64,000 bases of DNA from Verrucomicrobiia bacterium (GCA_030431475.1 JAUIJD010000018.1:21835-85834), one strand, 5' to 3'. Counted from the stretch's first letter, positions 1-8,705 are shown. Program-made: numbers and translations. The notes: generated from the letters alone by a model not told the origin.

Positions 1-36
1 CAGTTGCGCGTGGAGATTGTCGATTTTCAGGGACAT
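1..36 (-). CDS. Start of an ABC-type ATPase, possibly SufC (truncated by window edge)
   Basis: Only the first 12 codons are inside the window, starting at an ATG at 36 and reading MSLKIDNLHAQL. A beta-strand ending in NLHA is typical of the start of SufC, the cytosolic ATPase of the SUF Fe-S assembly system, and of ABC ATPases in general. The gene lies 27 bp downstream of the Fur-family gene on the same strand, so the two could be cotranscribed, which would suit a metal or oxidative-stress regulator. No catalytic motif is visible, so the name is a guess from the N-terminus and context. Confidence 0.4.
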   Translation of the reverse strand, partial: MSLKIDNLHAQL

Positions 37-63
37 GGTCTTGGAGTTTGAGATTTGAGAGTT

Positions 64-504
64 TCAGCTTTCCACGGACGGCAGCTTGCCGCGGAGGGTG
101 AGTTCGATGTCGGTGATCACGGTGCCTTCGGGAAGGTCGAGGACCTCGGAAAGATCGATCCCCGGCTTGAAGGTGACGTCGTGGATCGATCCGTTCACCT
201 CGTCATGGAAGTGCCCGTGTTCGGCGAGGTTGGGGCAGAAGCGCGAGGGCTCGCGGTCGAAGTTGACCTGGCGGACGATGCCGTGCTTCACCAGCGCTTC
301 GAGGCAGTTGTAGACCGTGGCCAGCGAGATGCTCGGCAGCTTCGTCTGGATGCGCCGGAAGACGTCGTTGGCGGTCGGGTGGTCACGCTGCGTCATAAGG
401 AGCCGGTAGACTTCCCAGCGCTGGCGGGTCATCCGCAGCCCGCCGATCTCCGCCGGCATCTTGCCGGAGGGCTCGGGGTGGAGGTTGGAATCGTCGCTGA
501 CCAT
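64..504 (-). CDS. Fur-family metalloregulator (Fur/PerR/Zur type)
   Basis: A 146-residue cytoplasmic repressor of the ferric-uptake-regulator superfamily. The N-terminal winged helix includes LATVYNCLEALV (about 61-72), the recognition helix, followed by the dimerisation/metal domain with the cluster HGHFHD (about 96-101). The two CxxC pairs that bind structural zinc in many Fur and PerR proteins are absent; only one Cys (FCPN, about 90) lies in that area. An upstream in-frame start at 546 would translate through the palindromic operator, so the ATG at 504 is preferred. It precedes a probable SufC gene on the same strand. Whether it senses iron, peroxide, manganese or zinc cannot be read from the sequence. 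Confidence 0.85.
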   Translation of the reverse strand: MVSDDSNLHPEPSGKMPAEIGGLRMTRQRWEVYRLLMTQRDHPTANDVFRRIQTKLPSISLATVYNCLEALVKHGIVRQVNFDREPSRFCPNLAEHGHFHDEVNGSIHDVTFKPGIDLSEVLDLPEGTVITDIELTLRGKLPSVES

Positions 505-523
505 GAGTGGGCGGCGAGAAACT

Positions 524-564
524 AGAACGATTCCAATTCTTGGCAAGAATGATTCTAATTCTTG
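524..564. promoter_or_regulatory. Nested Fur-type operators upstream of the Fur-family gene
   Basis: Several overlapping dyads sit 20-60 bp before the start codon at 504. AGAATGATTCT (546-556) is a perfect odd palindrome, CAAGAAT (544-550) and ATTCTTG (558-564) are perfect arms 7 nt apart, and ATTCTTGGCAAGAAT (536-550) is a further dyad. On the minus strand two half-related 19-mers begin CAAGAATT. This spacing resembles Fur/PerR boxes, so autoregulation is likely by inference. The bound metal form is unknown. Confidence 0.6.
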
Positions 565-700
565 TGCGGATTTTCTGGTTTCAGACGTCGATCGGACAAG
601 TCCGCCTCAAGGACCTGCGACGATCCGGCCGGTTCGTCAAGCGACAGGCGCTTGCCGGGCTCAAATGAAGGCAGCGGGCACTTTTCCGAAGCACGGCGGC

Positions 701-772
701 GTGGCCGGGGCTTCCAGCCCCGTCGCCAAGACCAACGGCAAATCCGGCGACGGGCCTGGAAGGCCCGGCCAC
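701..772. repeat. Extragenic palindrome, family A, copy 1
   Basis: Inverted arms at 701-727 and 746-772 start GTGGCCGGGGCTTCCAGC and match in 25 of 27 positions, with an 18-nt loop. A second copy with the same outer arms lies at 44120-44185. It sits in the 303-bp gap between the Fur-family gene and the sugar dehydrogenase; the rest of that gap (565-700, 773-807) shows no gene. Confidence 0.8.
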
Positions 773-807
773 ATCCGGTGGCGCACCCGTTTCCCGGAGA
801 CCCACGC

Positions 808-2244
808 TTACTTCTCCGGCACCAGACGCAGCACCGAGTGCGGGTCGTTGAGCAGCACGTAGAGGAAGCCATCGGGGCCGGCGGCGACATCGCGAACGCG
901 CCCGAGATCCTTGAGGATGACTTCCTGCTCGGTGACCTTGCGGTTCTCGATGCGCAGGCGCCGGATCTCCTTCTTTGCCAGTGCGCCGACAAAGAGATCG
1001 TTCTTCCAGCCCGGGAAGGCATCGCCCGCGTAGAAATCGAGCCCGCAGACGGCGATGCTCGGCGTCCAGTGGATGACCGGCTGCTCCATGCCCTCGCGCG
1101 CGGTTTCGGCGGTCATCGGGGTGCCGTCGTAGTTCATGCCGTAGGTGATGACCGGCCAACCGTAGTTGTTGCCCGGCTCGATGAGGTTGAGCTCGTCGCC
1201 GCCGCGCGGGCCGTGCTCGGTGGACCAGAGGTCGCCGTTGCGGGGATCGAGCGCGAGACCCTGCGGGTTGCGGTGGCCGTAGGTCCAGATGCCGGGCACG
1301 GCGTCGGCGTTGTCCGCGAAGGGGCCATCCTCCGGGACCCGGCCGTCGTCGTGGAGGCGGTAGATCTTGCCCTTCGGGTTCGAGAGATCCTGGACGTCCA
1401 TCTTCCCGTTGCGCTCGCCGATGATGAAGAAGAGGTAGCCGTCCTTGAAGACGAAGCGGGTGCCGAAGTGGACGCCCTGGCCGTCGTAGTACTCGCGATC
1501 CGCCTCCCAGATCGTCTCCTGATCGGTCCAGGTGTGATCGACGAGCCTGCCGCGAACGACCTTGGTGATGGTGCGTGGTCCGCGCTCGCGACCCTTCTTC
1601 TCCGGGTGCTCATACCAGCCTTCGGCGTATCCGAGGTAGATCCAGCCGTTGTTTTCGAAGTCGGGATGCAGCGCGACCTCCATCAGGCCGCCCTGTCCGT
1701 GGTGGATGACCTCCGGGGTGTCGCGCACCGGTTCGGAGAGAAGCTGGTCGTCGGCATCGATGATGCGGAGACGCCCGGGGCGTTCGGTGACCAGCTTGCG
1801 CCCGTCGGGCAGGAACGCGATGGCCCAGGGGATGTCGAGGCCTTCATCGACCACGGTCTCGATCAGGTAGTCGGCCCGCTCGGTCTTCGTCACCTTGCCG
1901 GGAACGGGCTTGGGAAACTCGATGCCCTCGACGCGGGCCTCCTCCTCCTTCTCGCGCAGGTAGATGACCAGCGAGCGGATCTTCTCGTCGCTGAGGACCG
2001 TGCCGAAGGGCGTCATGCCAAGCTCGGGATTGCCGATCTTGATGGAACGGAAGATCTCGGCGTCGGTGGCACCGTGCTTCCATTCGCCATCGACCAGCGA
2101 GCCCCCCTGACCCCCGTTCAGGTCCTTTCCATGGCACGACGCGCAGACCGTGTTGAAGAGTTCATCGACCTTCATCTTGGCGTAGTCGGGCGTCTCCTCG
2201 GCGACGAGGGTGAGCGGGAGCAGGAGGAAGAGAAGTCGTTTCAT
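808..2244 (-). CDS. Secreted cytochrome c / PQQ-type sugar dehydrogenase (GSDH family) fusion
   Basis: A 478-residue periplasmic protein: a signal peptide (MKRLLFLLLPLTLVA), a class I cytochrome c domain with the haem motif CASCH at 34-38 and a likely axial Met in GMTPFG, then a glucose/sorbosone-dehydrogenase beta-propeller. The propeller shows HHGQGGLMEVALHPDF, YGHRNPQGLALDP and WSTEHGPRGGDELNLI, all family signatures of soluble PQQ aldose dehydrogenases. The natural fusion suggests that electrons from sugar oxidation pass directly to the haem and on to the respiratory chain. The ATG at 2244 gives the signal peptide; in-frame extensions upstream cross the HU-like gene on the other strand and are not credible. 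The substrate is unknown. Confidence 0.88.
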   Translation of the reverse strand: MKRLLFLLLPLTLVAEETPDYAKMKVDELFNTVCASCHGKDLNGGQGGSLVDGEWKHGATDAEIFRSIKIGNPELGMTPFGTVLSDEKIRSLVIYLREKEEEARVEGIEFPKPVPGKVTKTERADYLIETVVDEGLDIPWAIAFLPDGRKLVTERPGRLRIIDADDQLLSEPVRDTPEVIHHGQGGLMEVALHPDFENNGWIYLGYAEGWYEHPEKKGRERGPRTITKVVRGRLVDHTWTDQETIWEADREYYDGQGVHFGTRFVFKDGYLFFIIGERNGKMDVQDLSNPKGKIYRLHDDGRVPEDGPFADNADAVPGIWTYGHRNPQGLALDPRNGDLWSTEHGPRGGDELNLIEPGNNYGWPVITYGMNYDGTPMTAETAREGMEQPVIHWTPSIAVCGLDFYAGDAFPGWKNDLFVGALAKKEIRRLRIENRKVTEQEVILKDLGRVRDVAAGPDGFLYVLLNDPHSVLRLVPEK

Positions 2245-2391
2245 GCGGCGTTTCCGACCCCTACCTCCGATCCCGTACTTGGCAACGTGCCAGCGTGTCA
2301 GGTGAGCCGATTGTCGTTTCACCCCTGTTTTTTCCGCGTTTCTCGCATCGAGCGGCTTGACAAACGGCCGCGGTTTCGGGAATTCCTCCGC

Positions 2392-2721
2392 ATGGCTAAG
2401 AAGTTGAAAGCTATTAAGGAACGTTACACCAAAACCCAGATCCTCGAACACATCGCCGAAAGCACCGAGCTGAGCCGCAAGGACGTCTCGGCCGTGCTGG
2501 AAAGCCTGGGTGAGGTGATCGAGGGCCACCTGAAGAAGAACGCCGCCGGCGAGTTCGTCCTGCCCGGGATGATGAAGATCGTCACCGTCCGCAAGCCGGC
2601 GGTGAAGGCTCGCAAGGGCATCAACCCCTTCACCAAGGAGGAGATGACCTTCAAGGCCAAGCCGGCGACGACGGTGGTCAAGATCCGCCCGCTCAAGAAG
2701 CTCAAGGACATGGCCGGCTGA
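2392..2721 (+). CDS. HU-like histone-family DNA-binding protein
   Basis: A 109-residue basic protein with the bacterial HU/IHF fold: an N-terminal helical pair (YTKTQILEHIAESTELSRKD, then VSAVLESLGEVIEGHL) and a beta-arm region with GEFVLPGMMKIVTVRKPA and KARKGINPFTKEEMTFKAKP. It is longer than E. coli HU (90 aa) because of an extra basic N-terminus, as in the HU-like proteins common in Verrucomicrobia. It probably packages nucleoid DNA. A TTGACA at 2357-2362 may be its -35 box, although no good -10 is evident. It ends at a strong terminator. Confidence 0.88.
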   Translation: MAKKLKAIKERYTKTQILEHIAESTELSRKDVSAVLESLGEVIEGHLKKNAAGEFVLPGMMKIVTVRKPAVKARKGINPFTKEEMTFKAKPATTVVKIRPLKKLKDMAG

Positions 2722-2741
2722 TCGGCTTGTTGCCTTTTTCC

Positions 2742-2778
2742 AGCCCTCTCCGGACCTGGTGCCGGGGAGGGCTTTTTT
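2742..2778 (+). terminator. Rho-independent terminator of the HU-like gene
   Basis: A 12-bp GC-rich stem (AGCCCTCTCCGG at 2742-2753 pairing with CCGGGGAGGGCT at 2762-2773, one G-U pair) with an 8-nt loop, followed by a run of six T. The T-run overlaps the stop codon (2777-2779) of the convergent TonB-receptor gene, so the two transcription units meet here. Confidence 0.9.
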
Positions 2779-4795
2779 ACAGCCGCCACTCGGCGGTGAG
2801 CCAGAACGCGCGCGGCTGGCCGGTCGAGAGGAGGCCATTGCCGGCGAGGCCGGTGGGGATCTCGGCGTCGAGGAGGTTCTCGACGCGGGCGTGGAGAGTG
2901 AAGGAGTCCGAGGCACGCCACGTCGCGCCGATACGGTAGGTGTCGTAGCTCGACAGGCGGCGGGTCGCCAGGGCGTCGTCGTAGCGCGATGAGGCGAACT
3001 CCGCACCGATGAAGAAGTGGAGCCCCTCGGTGAGGCGGAAGTCGGCGGTCCCGAGCAGGCGGAGGTCCGGAGTCTGGGGAAAGGGCCGGCCTTCGAGGAG
3101 AGGCTGGGCGTTCGACGACACGAACTCGGTGTGGGACCACAGTCCGTCGAAGCGCAGGCCCCAGCGGTCGGAGGGTCGCCAGTCGATGGATCCCTGGAGG
3201 CCGAGAACGCGGGCCTCGTCGACGTTGCGTCGTTGCGCACCGGTTCCGCCGGGGGGCAGGGTACCGAAGATCGCGGTGATCTCGGCGGGATCCGTGACCG
3301 GCACGTTGGCGATGGCGTCGTGGATCCAGTGGTGGAAAACGGTGGCGTCGAGGGTGAGGCACGAGGCCGCCTGCCACGTCAGTCCGGCCTCGAGGCTGTA
3401 GAACCGCTCGGAATCGAGCGCGGGATTGGCCTCGGTCAGGTCGTTGCGGACCCGGAACGGGCGATGGAGCTCGTTGAGCGTGGGCAGGCGGTAGGCGGTG
3501 GAGAGGGCGAACCGGCTGTCGAGCGAGGTCGTGAGCTTCCGGGTGAGGGAGATCGCGGCGCTGGGTTCCCAGTCGGAACGATTCCGGAAGAAGTCGGCGC
3601 GGAGGAGCCCGCCGGTGCCGAGGGATCGCTCGATGCGTTTTCCGTCGCGCAGCTCCCAGTGGTCGAGGCGGAGCGAGGCGTCGAGGCGGGTTCCCGGGTG
3701 CGGCGTCCAGCGGGCGGTGCCGAAGAAACCGGCAAGCGACCGGGTGCCGCCCGCCCTGCGGCGACGGAAGGTTCCGGCATCCTCCTGGGTTTCCCCCTCG
3801 AGTCGTCGCAGGTCGGCGCCGAGGGTGAGGCCGAGCTCGTCGCCGATCTCGGTGTCCAGGGTGAGGGCGCCGCCGATGCCTTCGCCCGGGACGTCGAACT
3901 GGTTGAGGGCCATCCGCTCGCGCGTGCGGGTCGCGTCGACGGCGCTGAAGACCGACGCGAAGCGCCGGCGTTGGTAGTAGGCGAGGGCCTGGAGGGTGGT
4001 CGGGCCCTCCTCGAGGGTGATGCGCAGGGAGGCGTCGAAGGCCTCGGTGGTGTTTCCGGTGAGTGGCGTGCCGTTGCTACGTCGTTCGTCGTAGAAGGAA
4101 AGAGAGGGTTCGACAGTGAGACGGTCGACGGGCCTCCAGATGAAGCGCAGGTCGGTGCCGGCCAGATCGAGGGAGAGCCGGGTGTCGATGGGGCCGCGCT
4201 GCCAGGCGGGCAGGGCGTGGAAGCCGTCGGTGTGTCGACCGAAGGTGTGGAGCGAGACGCCGAACGATCCATCGTCGGCAACGACGTCTCCGGTCAGCGA
4301 TCCGCCGTAGGTGCCGTGGCTGCCGGCGGTGACGATCAGGCCGGTGCGGTCGGCGGCGATGGGCCGGCGGGTGAGTCGCACGCTGCCGGCGGGGCTGAGA
4401 TTTCCCCAGACCGCGGAGCCGGCGGCGGGGACGATCCGGGCGGAGTCGAGGGTGGAGGGGTCGTAGCGGGCCCAGTGGATCCAGCCGCCGAAGGGATCGT
4501 TCTGCGGGATGCCGTCGAGCAGGACCAGCGAGCGCGAGGCGGCGGTGGCGCCGGTGTGGCGGAGGCTGACGCCGGCGGCCGTGGGATTGGCAAAGGTGGC
4601 GGTCTGCGGCCGGTAGAGCGAGAAGGCCGGATCGGTGGCGAGCAGTTCGTCGATGGTGCGCGGGGCGAAGTCGGCGATCTCGTCCGACGACCACGAGGCC
4701 AGGGCCGAGGAGGTCTCGCGCTCGGCGACGACGACCAGGGGTGGGAGGGCGTCCTGGGCGAGGAGCGGCGCGGTGAGAACAAGGAGCAGGCGCAC
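2777..4795 (-). CDS. TonB-dependent outer-membrane receptor
   Basis: A 672-residue outer-membrane receptor. A short signal peptide (MRLLLVLTAPLLAQ) is followed by a possible TonB box (PPLVVVAERE), a plug domain (about 35-150, with GVSLRHTGATAASRSLVLLDG and AAGSAVWGNLSPAGSVRLT) and a 22-strand-type barrel ending in LTAEWRL. Such receptors import siderophores, cobalamin, metals or glycans using TonB energy. Tail motifs such as YRIGATWRASDSFTLHARVENLLDAE are classic for the family. The substrate cannot be told from the sequence. It stands alone and converges on the HU-like gene. Confidence 0.92.
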   Translation of the reverse strand: MRLLLVLTAPLLAQDALPPLVVVAERETSSALASWSSDEIADFAPRTIDELLATDPAFSLYRPQTATFANPTAAGVSLRHTGATAASRSLVLLDGIPQNDPFGGWIHWARYDPSTLDSARIVPAAGSAVWGNLSPAGSVRLTRRPIAADRTGLIVTAGSHGTYGGSLTGDVVADDGSFGVSLHTFGRHTDGFHALPAWQRGPIDTRLSLDLAGTDLRFIWRPVDRLTVEPSLSFYDERRSNGTPLTGNTTEAFDASLRITLEEGPTTLQALAYYQRRRFASVFSAVDATRTRERMALNQFDVPGEGIGGALTLDTEIGDELGLTLGADLRRLEGETQEDAGTFRRRRAGGTRSLAGFFGTARWTPHPGTRLDASLRLDHWELRDGKRIERSLGTGGLLRADFFRNRSDWEPSAAISLTRKLTTSLDSRFALSTAYRLPTLNELHRPFRVRNDLTEANPALDSERFYSLEAGLTWQAASCLTLDATVFHHWIHDAIANVPVTDPAEITAIFGTLPPGGTGAQRRNVDEARVLGLQGSIDWRPSDRWGLRFDGLWSHTEFVSSNAQPLLEGRPFPQTPDLRLLGTADFRLTEGLHFFIGAEFASSRYDDALATRRLSSYDTYRIGATWRASDSFTLHARVENLLDAEIPTGLAGNGLLSTGQPRAFWLTAEWRL

Positions 4796-4828
4796 GCCGG
4801 GAGGTTGAGGGAACGTCGGGGCCGGTGT

Positions 4829-4955
4829 GGAGCGCCGATTATGAAATCGGCATGTGGGCGAGCTGCGAGAGGAGAAGCCGTCGAGGCGTGGCCTGGGGCC
4901 TCTGGCGGCGTGGGAGTCGATGAGCGGAAGGTGCCGATTTCATCATCGGCGCTCC
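4829..4955. repeat. Extragenic palindrome, family B, copy 1
   Basis: Arms at 4829-4853 and 4931-4955 (GGAGCGCCGATTATGAAATC and its complement) pair with one mismatch across a 77-nt interior. The same arms form a tighter, perfect hairpin at 13385-13451. It fills the gap between the TonB receptor and the next minus-strand gene. Confidence 0.85.
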
Positions 4956-4961
4956 CCCTTC

Positions 4962-5579
4962 TCAGTAGCCGCGCCAGAAGAGGAAGGCGCAGGCGAGGAC
5001 GGCGAGGCCGTAGGCGAGGCCGCCGAGGGAGAGCAGTTGCCAGCGCTTGCCGTTGGTGGTGGCCCAGGTGACGGCGTCGCGGAAGAGGTAGGGCATGCCG
5101 ACCCAGTAGAGCGACGCGATGATCAACACGTAGGCGAAGATGGGGACGAGCAGCCGGCTGGTGGGCTCCTTCAGGAAGGCGGACTCGAGCAGGGGCGCGG
5201 CCGCCATCAGGCCGACCAGACCGAGGGCGCGGACCGCGAGGAACTCCTTCACGGCCAGGGCGACGAGCACGATGGAGACCGGCACCGCGATCTTGAGAAA
5301 GGGCTTCATCGCGTTGAACTGGTCGCCGAGATCCATGGCCAGTGCGCTTGCGAGGCCGGGTCCGGGCTGGGCGACGATGAGCCAGAACCAGATCATGCCG
5401 ATGCCGAGCAGGACCTGTCCGAGCCGGTCGTTGCGCGGGAAGCGCTTGAGGAAACGCTGGACCTCGGTGGCCTTGACCAGCATCAGGACGTGCAGGCCGA
5501 TTAGCCACAGCCCGAGCGCGATGCCGGCGGTGAACAGCGGCAACTTCTCGTAGGCGTGCATTGACTGTGAGGCATCCAT
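4962..5579 (-). CDS. Multi-pass membrane protein of unknown function
   Basis: A 205-residue integral membrane protein with about six hydrophobic segments, for example FTAGIALGLWLIGLHVLMLV, VLLGIGMIWFWLIVA, IAVPVSIVLVALAV and LLSLGGLAYGLAVLACAFLFW. I recognise no catalytic motif. The start is the ATG at 5579 (MDAS); an ATG at 5561 (MHAYEK) is an alternative. It is the last gene of a minus-strand run with two other small envelope proteins (5635-6087 and 6084-6968), so it may serve the same unknown envelope function. Confidence 0.65.
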   Translation of the reverse strand: MDASQSMHAYEKLPLFTAGIALGLWLIGLHVLMLVKATEVQRFLKRFPRNDRLGQVLLGIGMIWFWLIVAQPGPGLASALAMDLGDQFNAMKPFLKIAVPVSIVLVALAVKEFLAVRALGLVGLMAAAPLLESAFLKEPTSRLLVPIFAYVLIIASLYWVGMPYLFRDAVTWATTNGKRWQLLSLGGLAYGLAVLACAFLFWRGY

Positions 5580-5634
5580 GCGCGGGAGGGGCTTAGGGGA
5601 GGGGGCGGAAAATGACAAACGGCAAATGCCGGTG

Positions 5635-6087
5635 TCAGTGGGCGAACGGATCGCCGGGATCGGGGTGCTGCACGAAGCGAAGGCCGAAGAAGGTGAGCGT
5701 CGGCGACAGGGCCAGCGGCAGGAGTACCACGGCGCCATAGATGAAGTAGCGGAGCGTGAAAAACCAGAAGCAGGCGGCGAGCAGCGCGCTGCAGACCATC
5801 AGGAGGCGGGTGGACAGGCGACTGAGTTCCAGCCAGCGGAGAAGAAAGGGGCTGGTCAGGGCGATGACCGCCAGCATCAGGAGCCCGCTGACCGCCACCG
5901 CGTCCTCGCCGGTCGGGAAGTCGCCGTTCGCGAAGCTCCGGAAAATGTTCGGGAAGATGCTGCGTCCGTCCTCGCTGACGAACACCGCGAGGAAGCTCAG
6001 GGCTCCGAAAATGAGGAGGGTCCGGGCGTGATTGGTGTCGGCGAGACCTTCCGGATCGCTGTCGGGTCGCGGACTCGGTTCGCTCAC
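5635..6087 (-). CDS. Small membrane protein, translationally coupled to the upstream gene
   Basis: A 150-residue protein starting at a GTG (6087) that overlaps the upstream stop codon in a GTGA arrangement; this coupling decides the start. After a charged N-terminus it has about four hydrophobic segments (TLLIFGALSFLAVFV, VSGLLMLAVIALTSPFLL, LLMVCSALLAACFWFF, YGAVVLLPLALSPTLTFF). No family is recognised. Confidence 0.65.
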   Translation of the reverse strand: MSEPSPRPDSDPEGLADTNHARTLLIFGALSFLAVFVSEDGRSIFPNIFRSFANGDFPTGEDAVAVSGLLMLAVIALTSPFLLRWLELSRLSTRLLMVCSALLAACFWFFTLRYFIYGAVVLLPLALSPTLTFFGLRFVQHPDPGDPFAH

Positions 6088-6968
6088 TTCACCGCCTCGA
6101 TGGCGTCCTTCAGGGTTTCGAGTTGGGCCTCCTTCAACTGTTCGCGGGCGGCGGTGAAGGCCGCGGCCTCCTTTTCGTCCAGCAGGTCGCCGAGCCGGGC
6201 GCCGAGGTTCTCGCCGGTCTTCGCCCATTCCTCTTCGAAGCGTTCCAGCGCCCCGCCTTCGGCGATCGCCTTCATGCCCGCGAGCGAATCCCAGTCGATG
6301 GCGCCGGCTTCGCTTCGCGCCTTGTGCATGGCGTCGATGATCGCCAGCTCCTTTTCGAGCTCCAGCGCCACGCCCTCCTGGTCCATCATCGGCGCCAGCT
6401 TGGCGAGCTGTTCGCGGTCCGGCTGCCGCTCGTGGTAGGCGGTGAAGGTGGCGAAGTCCTCCTCGTCGCCGAGAAATTCACGAACCCGGTCCATGGTCAT
6501 CGTGTCGATCTCGGTGATGCTTTTCTCGATCGCCGCTCGGTCTTCGGGCAGCGCGTCGAGCCACTGGCCGGCGAGCTGCTGCTGCTCGAGCTGGCGGGCG
6601 AAGAGCAGCTCCTCGAGGTAGGAACGTTCGCGGTTGGTGAGGTTGAGCTCGTAGTGGAGTTGGGAGTAGGGGCTCTGCGCGACCTCCTGGATGCGTTCCT
6701 TGTCGGGAGCCGGATAGCTCTCGGGCACCTGCCGCAGGCCGGGGGCGGGTTCGGGGAGCTCGGCAGGAGCCGGGGCTTCCTCCGCATCGGGCACCGCCGC
6801 GTCCGGAGTGGTCGCCACCGGCGGTTCGGTGGCCGGGGCCTCCTCGGGTGTCGGCAGCGCCCGGAGGCGGATGATTTCGTCGTTGAGCTGTTTGATGCGG
6901 GTTTCCTCGATCACGACCGTGACGAGGACCGCGATGACGACGGCGGAGATGGCGGCGGCAGGTTTCAT
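6084..6968 (-). CDS. Membrane-anchored periplasmic protein with proline-rich and helical regions
   Basis: A 294-residue protein with an N-terminal membrane anchor (AAAISAVVIAVLVTVVI, about 4-20), a short coiled-coil start (EETRIKQLNDEIIRLRAL), a Pro/Ala/Glu-rich linker (about 40-85) and a long charged helical C-terminus rich in Glu, Lys and Ala. It looks like a periplasmic scaffold or stalk. The function is unknown. The ATG at 6968 gives the anchor, and its stop overlaps the GTG of the next gene. Confidence 0.7.
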   Translation of the reverse strand: MKPAAAISAVVIAVLVTVVIEETRIKQLNDEIIRLRALPTPEEAPATEPPVATTPDAAVPDAEEAPAPAELPEPAPGLRQVPESYPAPDKERIQEVAQSPYSQLHYELNLTNRERSYLEELLFARQLEQQQLAGQWLDALPEDRAAIEKSITEIDTMTMDRVREFLGDEEDFATFTAYHERQPDREQLAKLAPMMDQEGVALELEKELAIIDAMHKARSEAGAIDWDSLAGMKAIAEGGALERFEEEWAKTGENLGARLGDLLDEKEAAAFTAAREQLKEAQLETLKDAIEAVK

Positions 6969-7122
6969 GCGGTGGCTTTGGGGTGTGGCGGCATGTTGGA
7001 GGGGGAAGTGCCGGGTGAGAAGTGCCGAGTGAGAAGGGGGGGGTGAGCACGGCCTCTCGATTCTCGACGCCGCGCAGCCGTGTCTCGGCGGCAGGTGGCC
7101 GGATGTGCGGCATCCGGAGCTG

Positions 7123-7247
7123 TAGGCGTGGCGCTTGTCGAAGTGCCACGAGCAGGGCGGGTGGCTTCCGGTCGCACCGTTCCAAGGGTTGTGCAAGCGG
7201 CTGAAAGCCGCCGACCCGGCTCATGGCGCTCGCAGAGCGCCACGCCT
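7123..7247. repeat. Long-range palindrome (family F) at the 3' end of miaB
   Basis: TAGGCGTGGCGCT (7123-7135) and AGCGCCACGCCTA (7235-7247) are perfect 13-bp arms around about 100 nt that hold smaller dyads. The right arm includes the miaB stop codon. No gene is seen between 6969 and 7245. Confidence 0.65.
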
Positions 7248-8616
7248 AGACCACCTCTCCGTAGAGCGTGAAGCCGGTGGTTTCCTCGACGCGGACGTCG
7301 ACGAGCTGGCCGGTGAGCTTGTGTGGGTCGCCCTCGAAGATGAGGATCTTGTTCTGGCTGGTGCGGCCGCTGAGACGCGCCTTGTTGGTCTTGCTCGGAC
7401 CCTCGCAGAGCACGGTCTGCACGCTGCCGACCATCGCTTCGTTTTTGGCGACGGCGTATTTGTTGACCACCTCGAGCAGGCGTTGGTTGCGCTCTTCCTT
7501 CACCCGCTCGGGAAGTTGCTCGTCCATCTCGGCGGCGGGGGTGTCCTTGCGCTTCGAGTAGCGGAAGACGAAGGCGTTGTCGAAACGCAGCTGCTCGCAG
7601 GTGTCGACGGTGGCCTGGAAGTCCTCTTCGGTCTCGCCGGGGAAGCCGACGATGATGTCGGTGGTGATGGCGAGGTCCTCGCGGGCGCCGCGCATCTTTT
7701 CGCAGATCTCGACGAACTTGGCGTGCTTGTACGGCCGGCGCATGGCGCGCAGGATGCGGTCGCTGCCGCTCTGCATCGGGAAGTGGATGTGCGAGCAGAG
7801 CTTGGGAAGATAGGTGAAGGCGGCGACGAGGTCGTCGCGGTAGCCGATCGGGTGCGGCGAGGTGAAGCGGATACGCCGGATGCCCTCGACCTCGTGCACG
7901 GCCTCGAGGAGTTGGACGAAGGGCGACTTGCCGCCGACCTTGTCGAACTCGGTGCGGCCGTAGAGGTTGACGATCTGGCCGAGGAGGGTGACTTCGCGCA
8001 CGCCATGGTCGGCGAGGCGTTTCACCTCCTCGACGATCTCGGGGATCGGGCGGCCGCGTTCCTTGCCGCGGGTGTCGGGCACGATGCAGAAGGAGCAACG
8101 CATGTTGCAGCCCTGCATGATGGAGACGAATGCGGTGGCCTGGTGCTCCTGCGGGACATGGTCGCGGATGGTGTTCTGCGAGTCCTTCTCCTCGTCGATG
8201 TCGCACACGTTGTCGCCGATCAATGACAGCGCGGGGTCGTCCATGCGGCGCTCGAGACGGCGGGAAAGGATGCCGTCCACGTAGTCGAAGACCTTGTGAT
8301 ACTTCTGCGTGCCGACGACGACGTCGAGGTGCGGGACGCGCTCGAAGAGTTCCTCACCGCGCGACTGGGCCATGCAGCCCATGAAGCCGTAAACGACATG
8401 GGGGCGGGTTTCGCGGTAGGTGCCCATCATGCCCATCTTGCCGAGCGCCTTCTGCTCCGCCTGGTCGCGGACCGAGCAGGTGTTGACCAGGATGGCGTCG
8501 GCCTCGGTCTCCTCGGAGGTCACGGTGTAGCCGCCCTCCTGGAACATCCGGGCGACCTGCTCGGAGTCCCGCGAGTTCATCTGGCAACCGTAGGTGCGGA
8601 TGTGGACCTTGGGCAT
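7246..8616 (-). CDS. miaB: tRNA-2-methylthio-N6-dimethylallyladenosine synthase MiaB
   Basis: A 456-residue radical-SAM methylthiotransferase that adds the 2-methylthio group to i6A37 of tRNAs reading UNN codons. Domain order is an N-terminal UPF0004 domain with the auxiliary-cluster cysteines (TYGCQM, NTCSVRD, GFMGCMAQ), the radical-SAM core with CNMRCSFC (CxxxCxxC for the SAM cluster), and a C-terminal TRAM domain (about 385-456). The ATG at 8616 (MPKVHIRTYGC) matches normal MiaB starts; an in-frame extension to 8661 is unlikely. Length and motif order fit MiaB rather than RimO or MtaB. Confidence 0.95.
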   Translation of the reverse strand: MPKVHIRTYGCQMNSRDSEQVARMFQEGGYTVTSEETEADAILVNTCSVRDQAEQKALGKMGMMGTYRETRPHVVYGFMGCMAQSRGEELFERVPHLDVVVGTQKYHKVFDYVDGILSRRLERRMDDPALSLIGDNVCDIDEEKDSQNTIRDHVPQEHQATAFVSIMQGCNMRCSFCIVPDTRGKERGRPIPEIVEEVKRLADHGVREVTLLGQIVNLYGRTEFDKVGGKSPFVQLLEAVHEVEGIRRIRFTSPHPIGYRDDLVAAFTYLPKLCSHIHFPMQSGSDRILRAMRRPYKHAKFVEICEKMRGAREDLAITTDIIVGFPGETEEDFQATVDTCEQLRFDNAFVFRYSKRKDTPAAEMDEQLPERVKEERNQRLLEVVNKYAVAKNEAMVGSVQTVLCEGPSKTNKARLSGRTSQNKILIFEGDPHKLTGQLVDVRVEETTGFTLYGEVV

Positions 8617-8705
8617 CGGGGCGCAAAGACCTACCCGCGACGCGCTGATGTTCAATGGCAAAAACTCGGGGTTGACGGTCCTGCGAAGGAGGTCGATGGC
8701 GTGCC

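Noticed and set aside
808..3240. 810-residue reading of the sugar dehydrogenase frame
   Set aside because: The added N-terminus is antisense to the HU-like gene and is low-complexity; the signal peptide starts at 2244.
3017..5071. Long plus-strand frames of 600-700 codons opposite the TonB receptor, and similar ones opposite the GH114-like gene and the BMC genes
   Set aside because: Antisense shadows caused by high GC; compositions are Gly/Val/Glu/Arg-rich and show no family.
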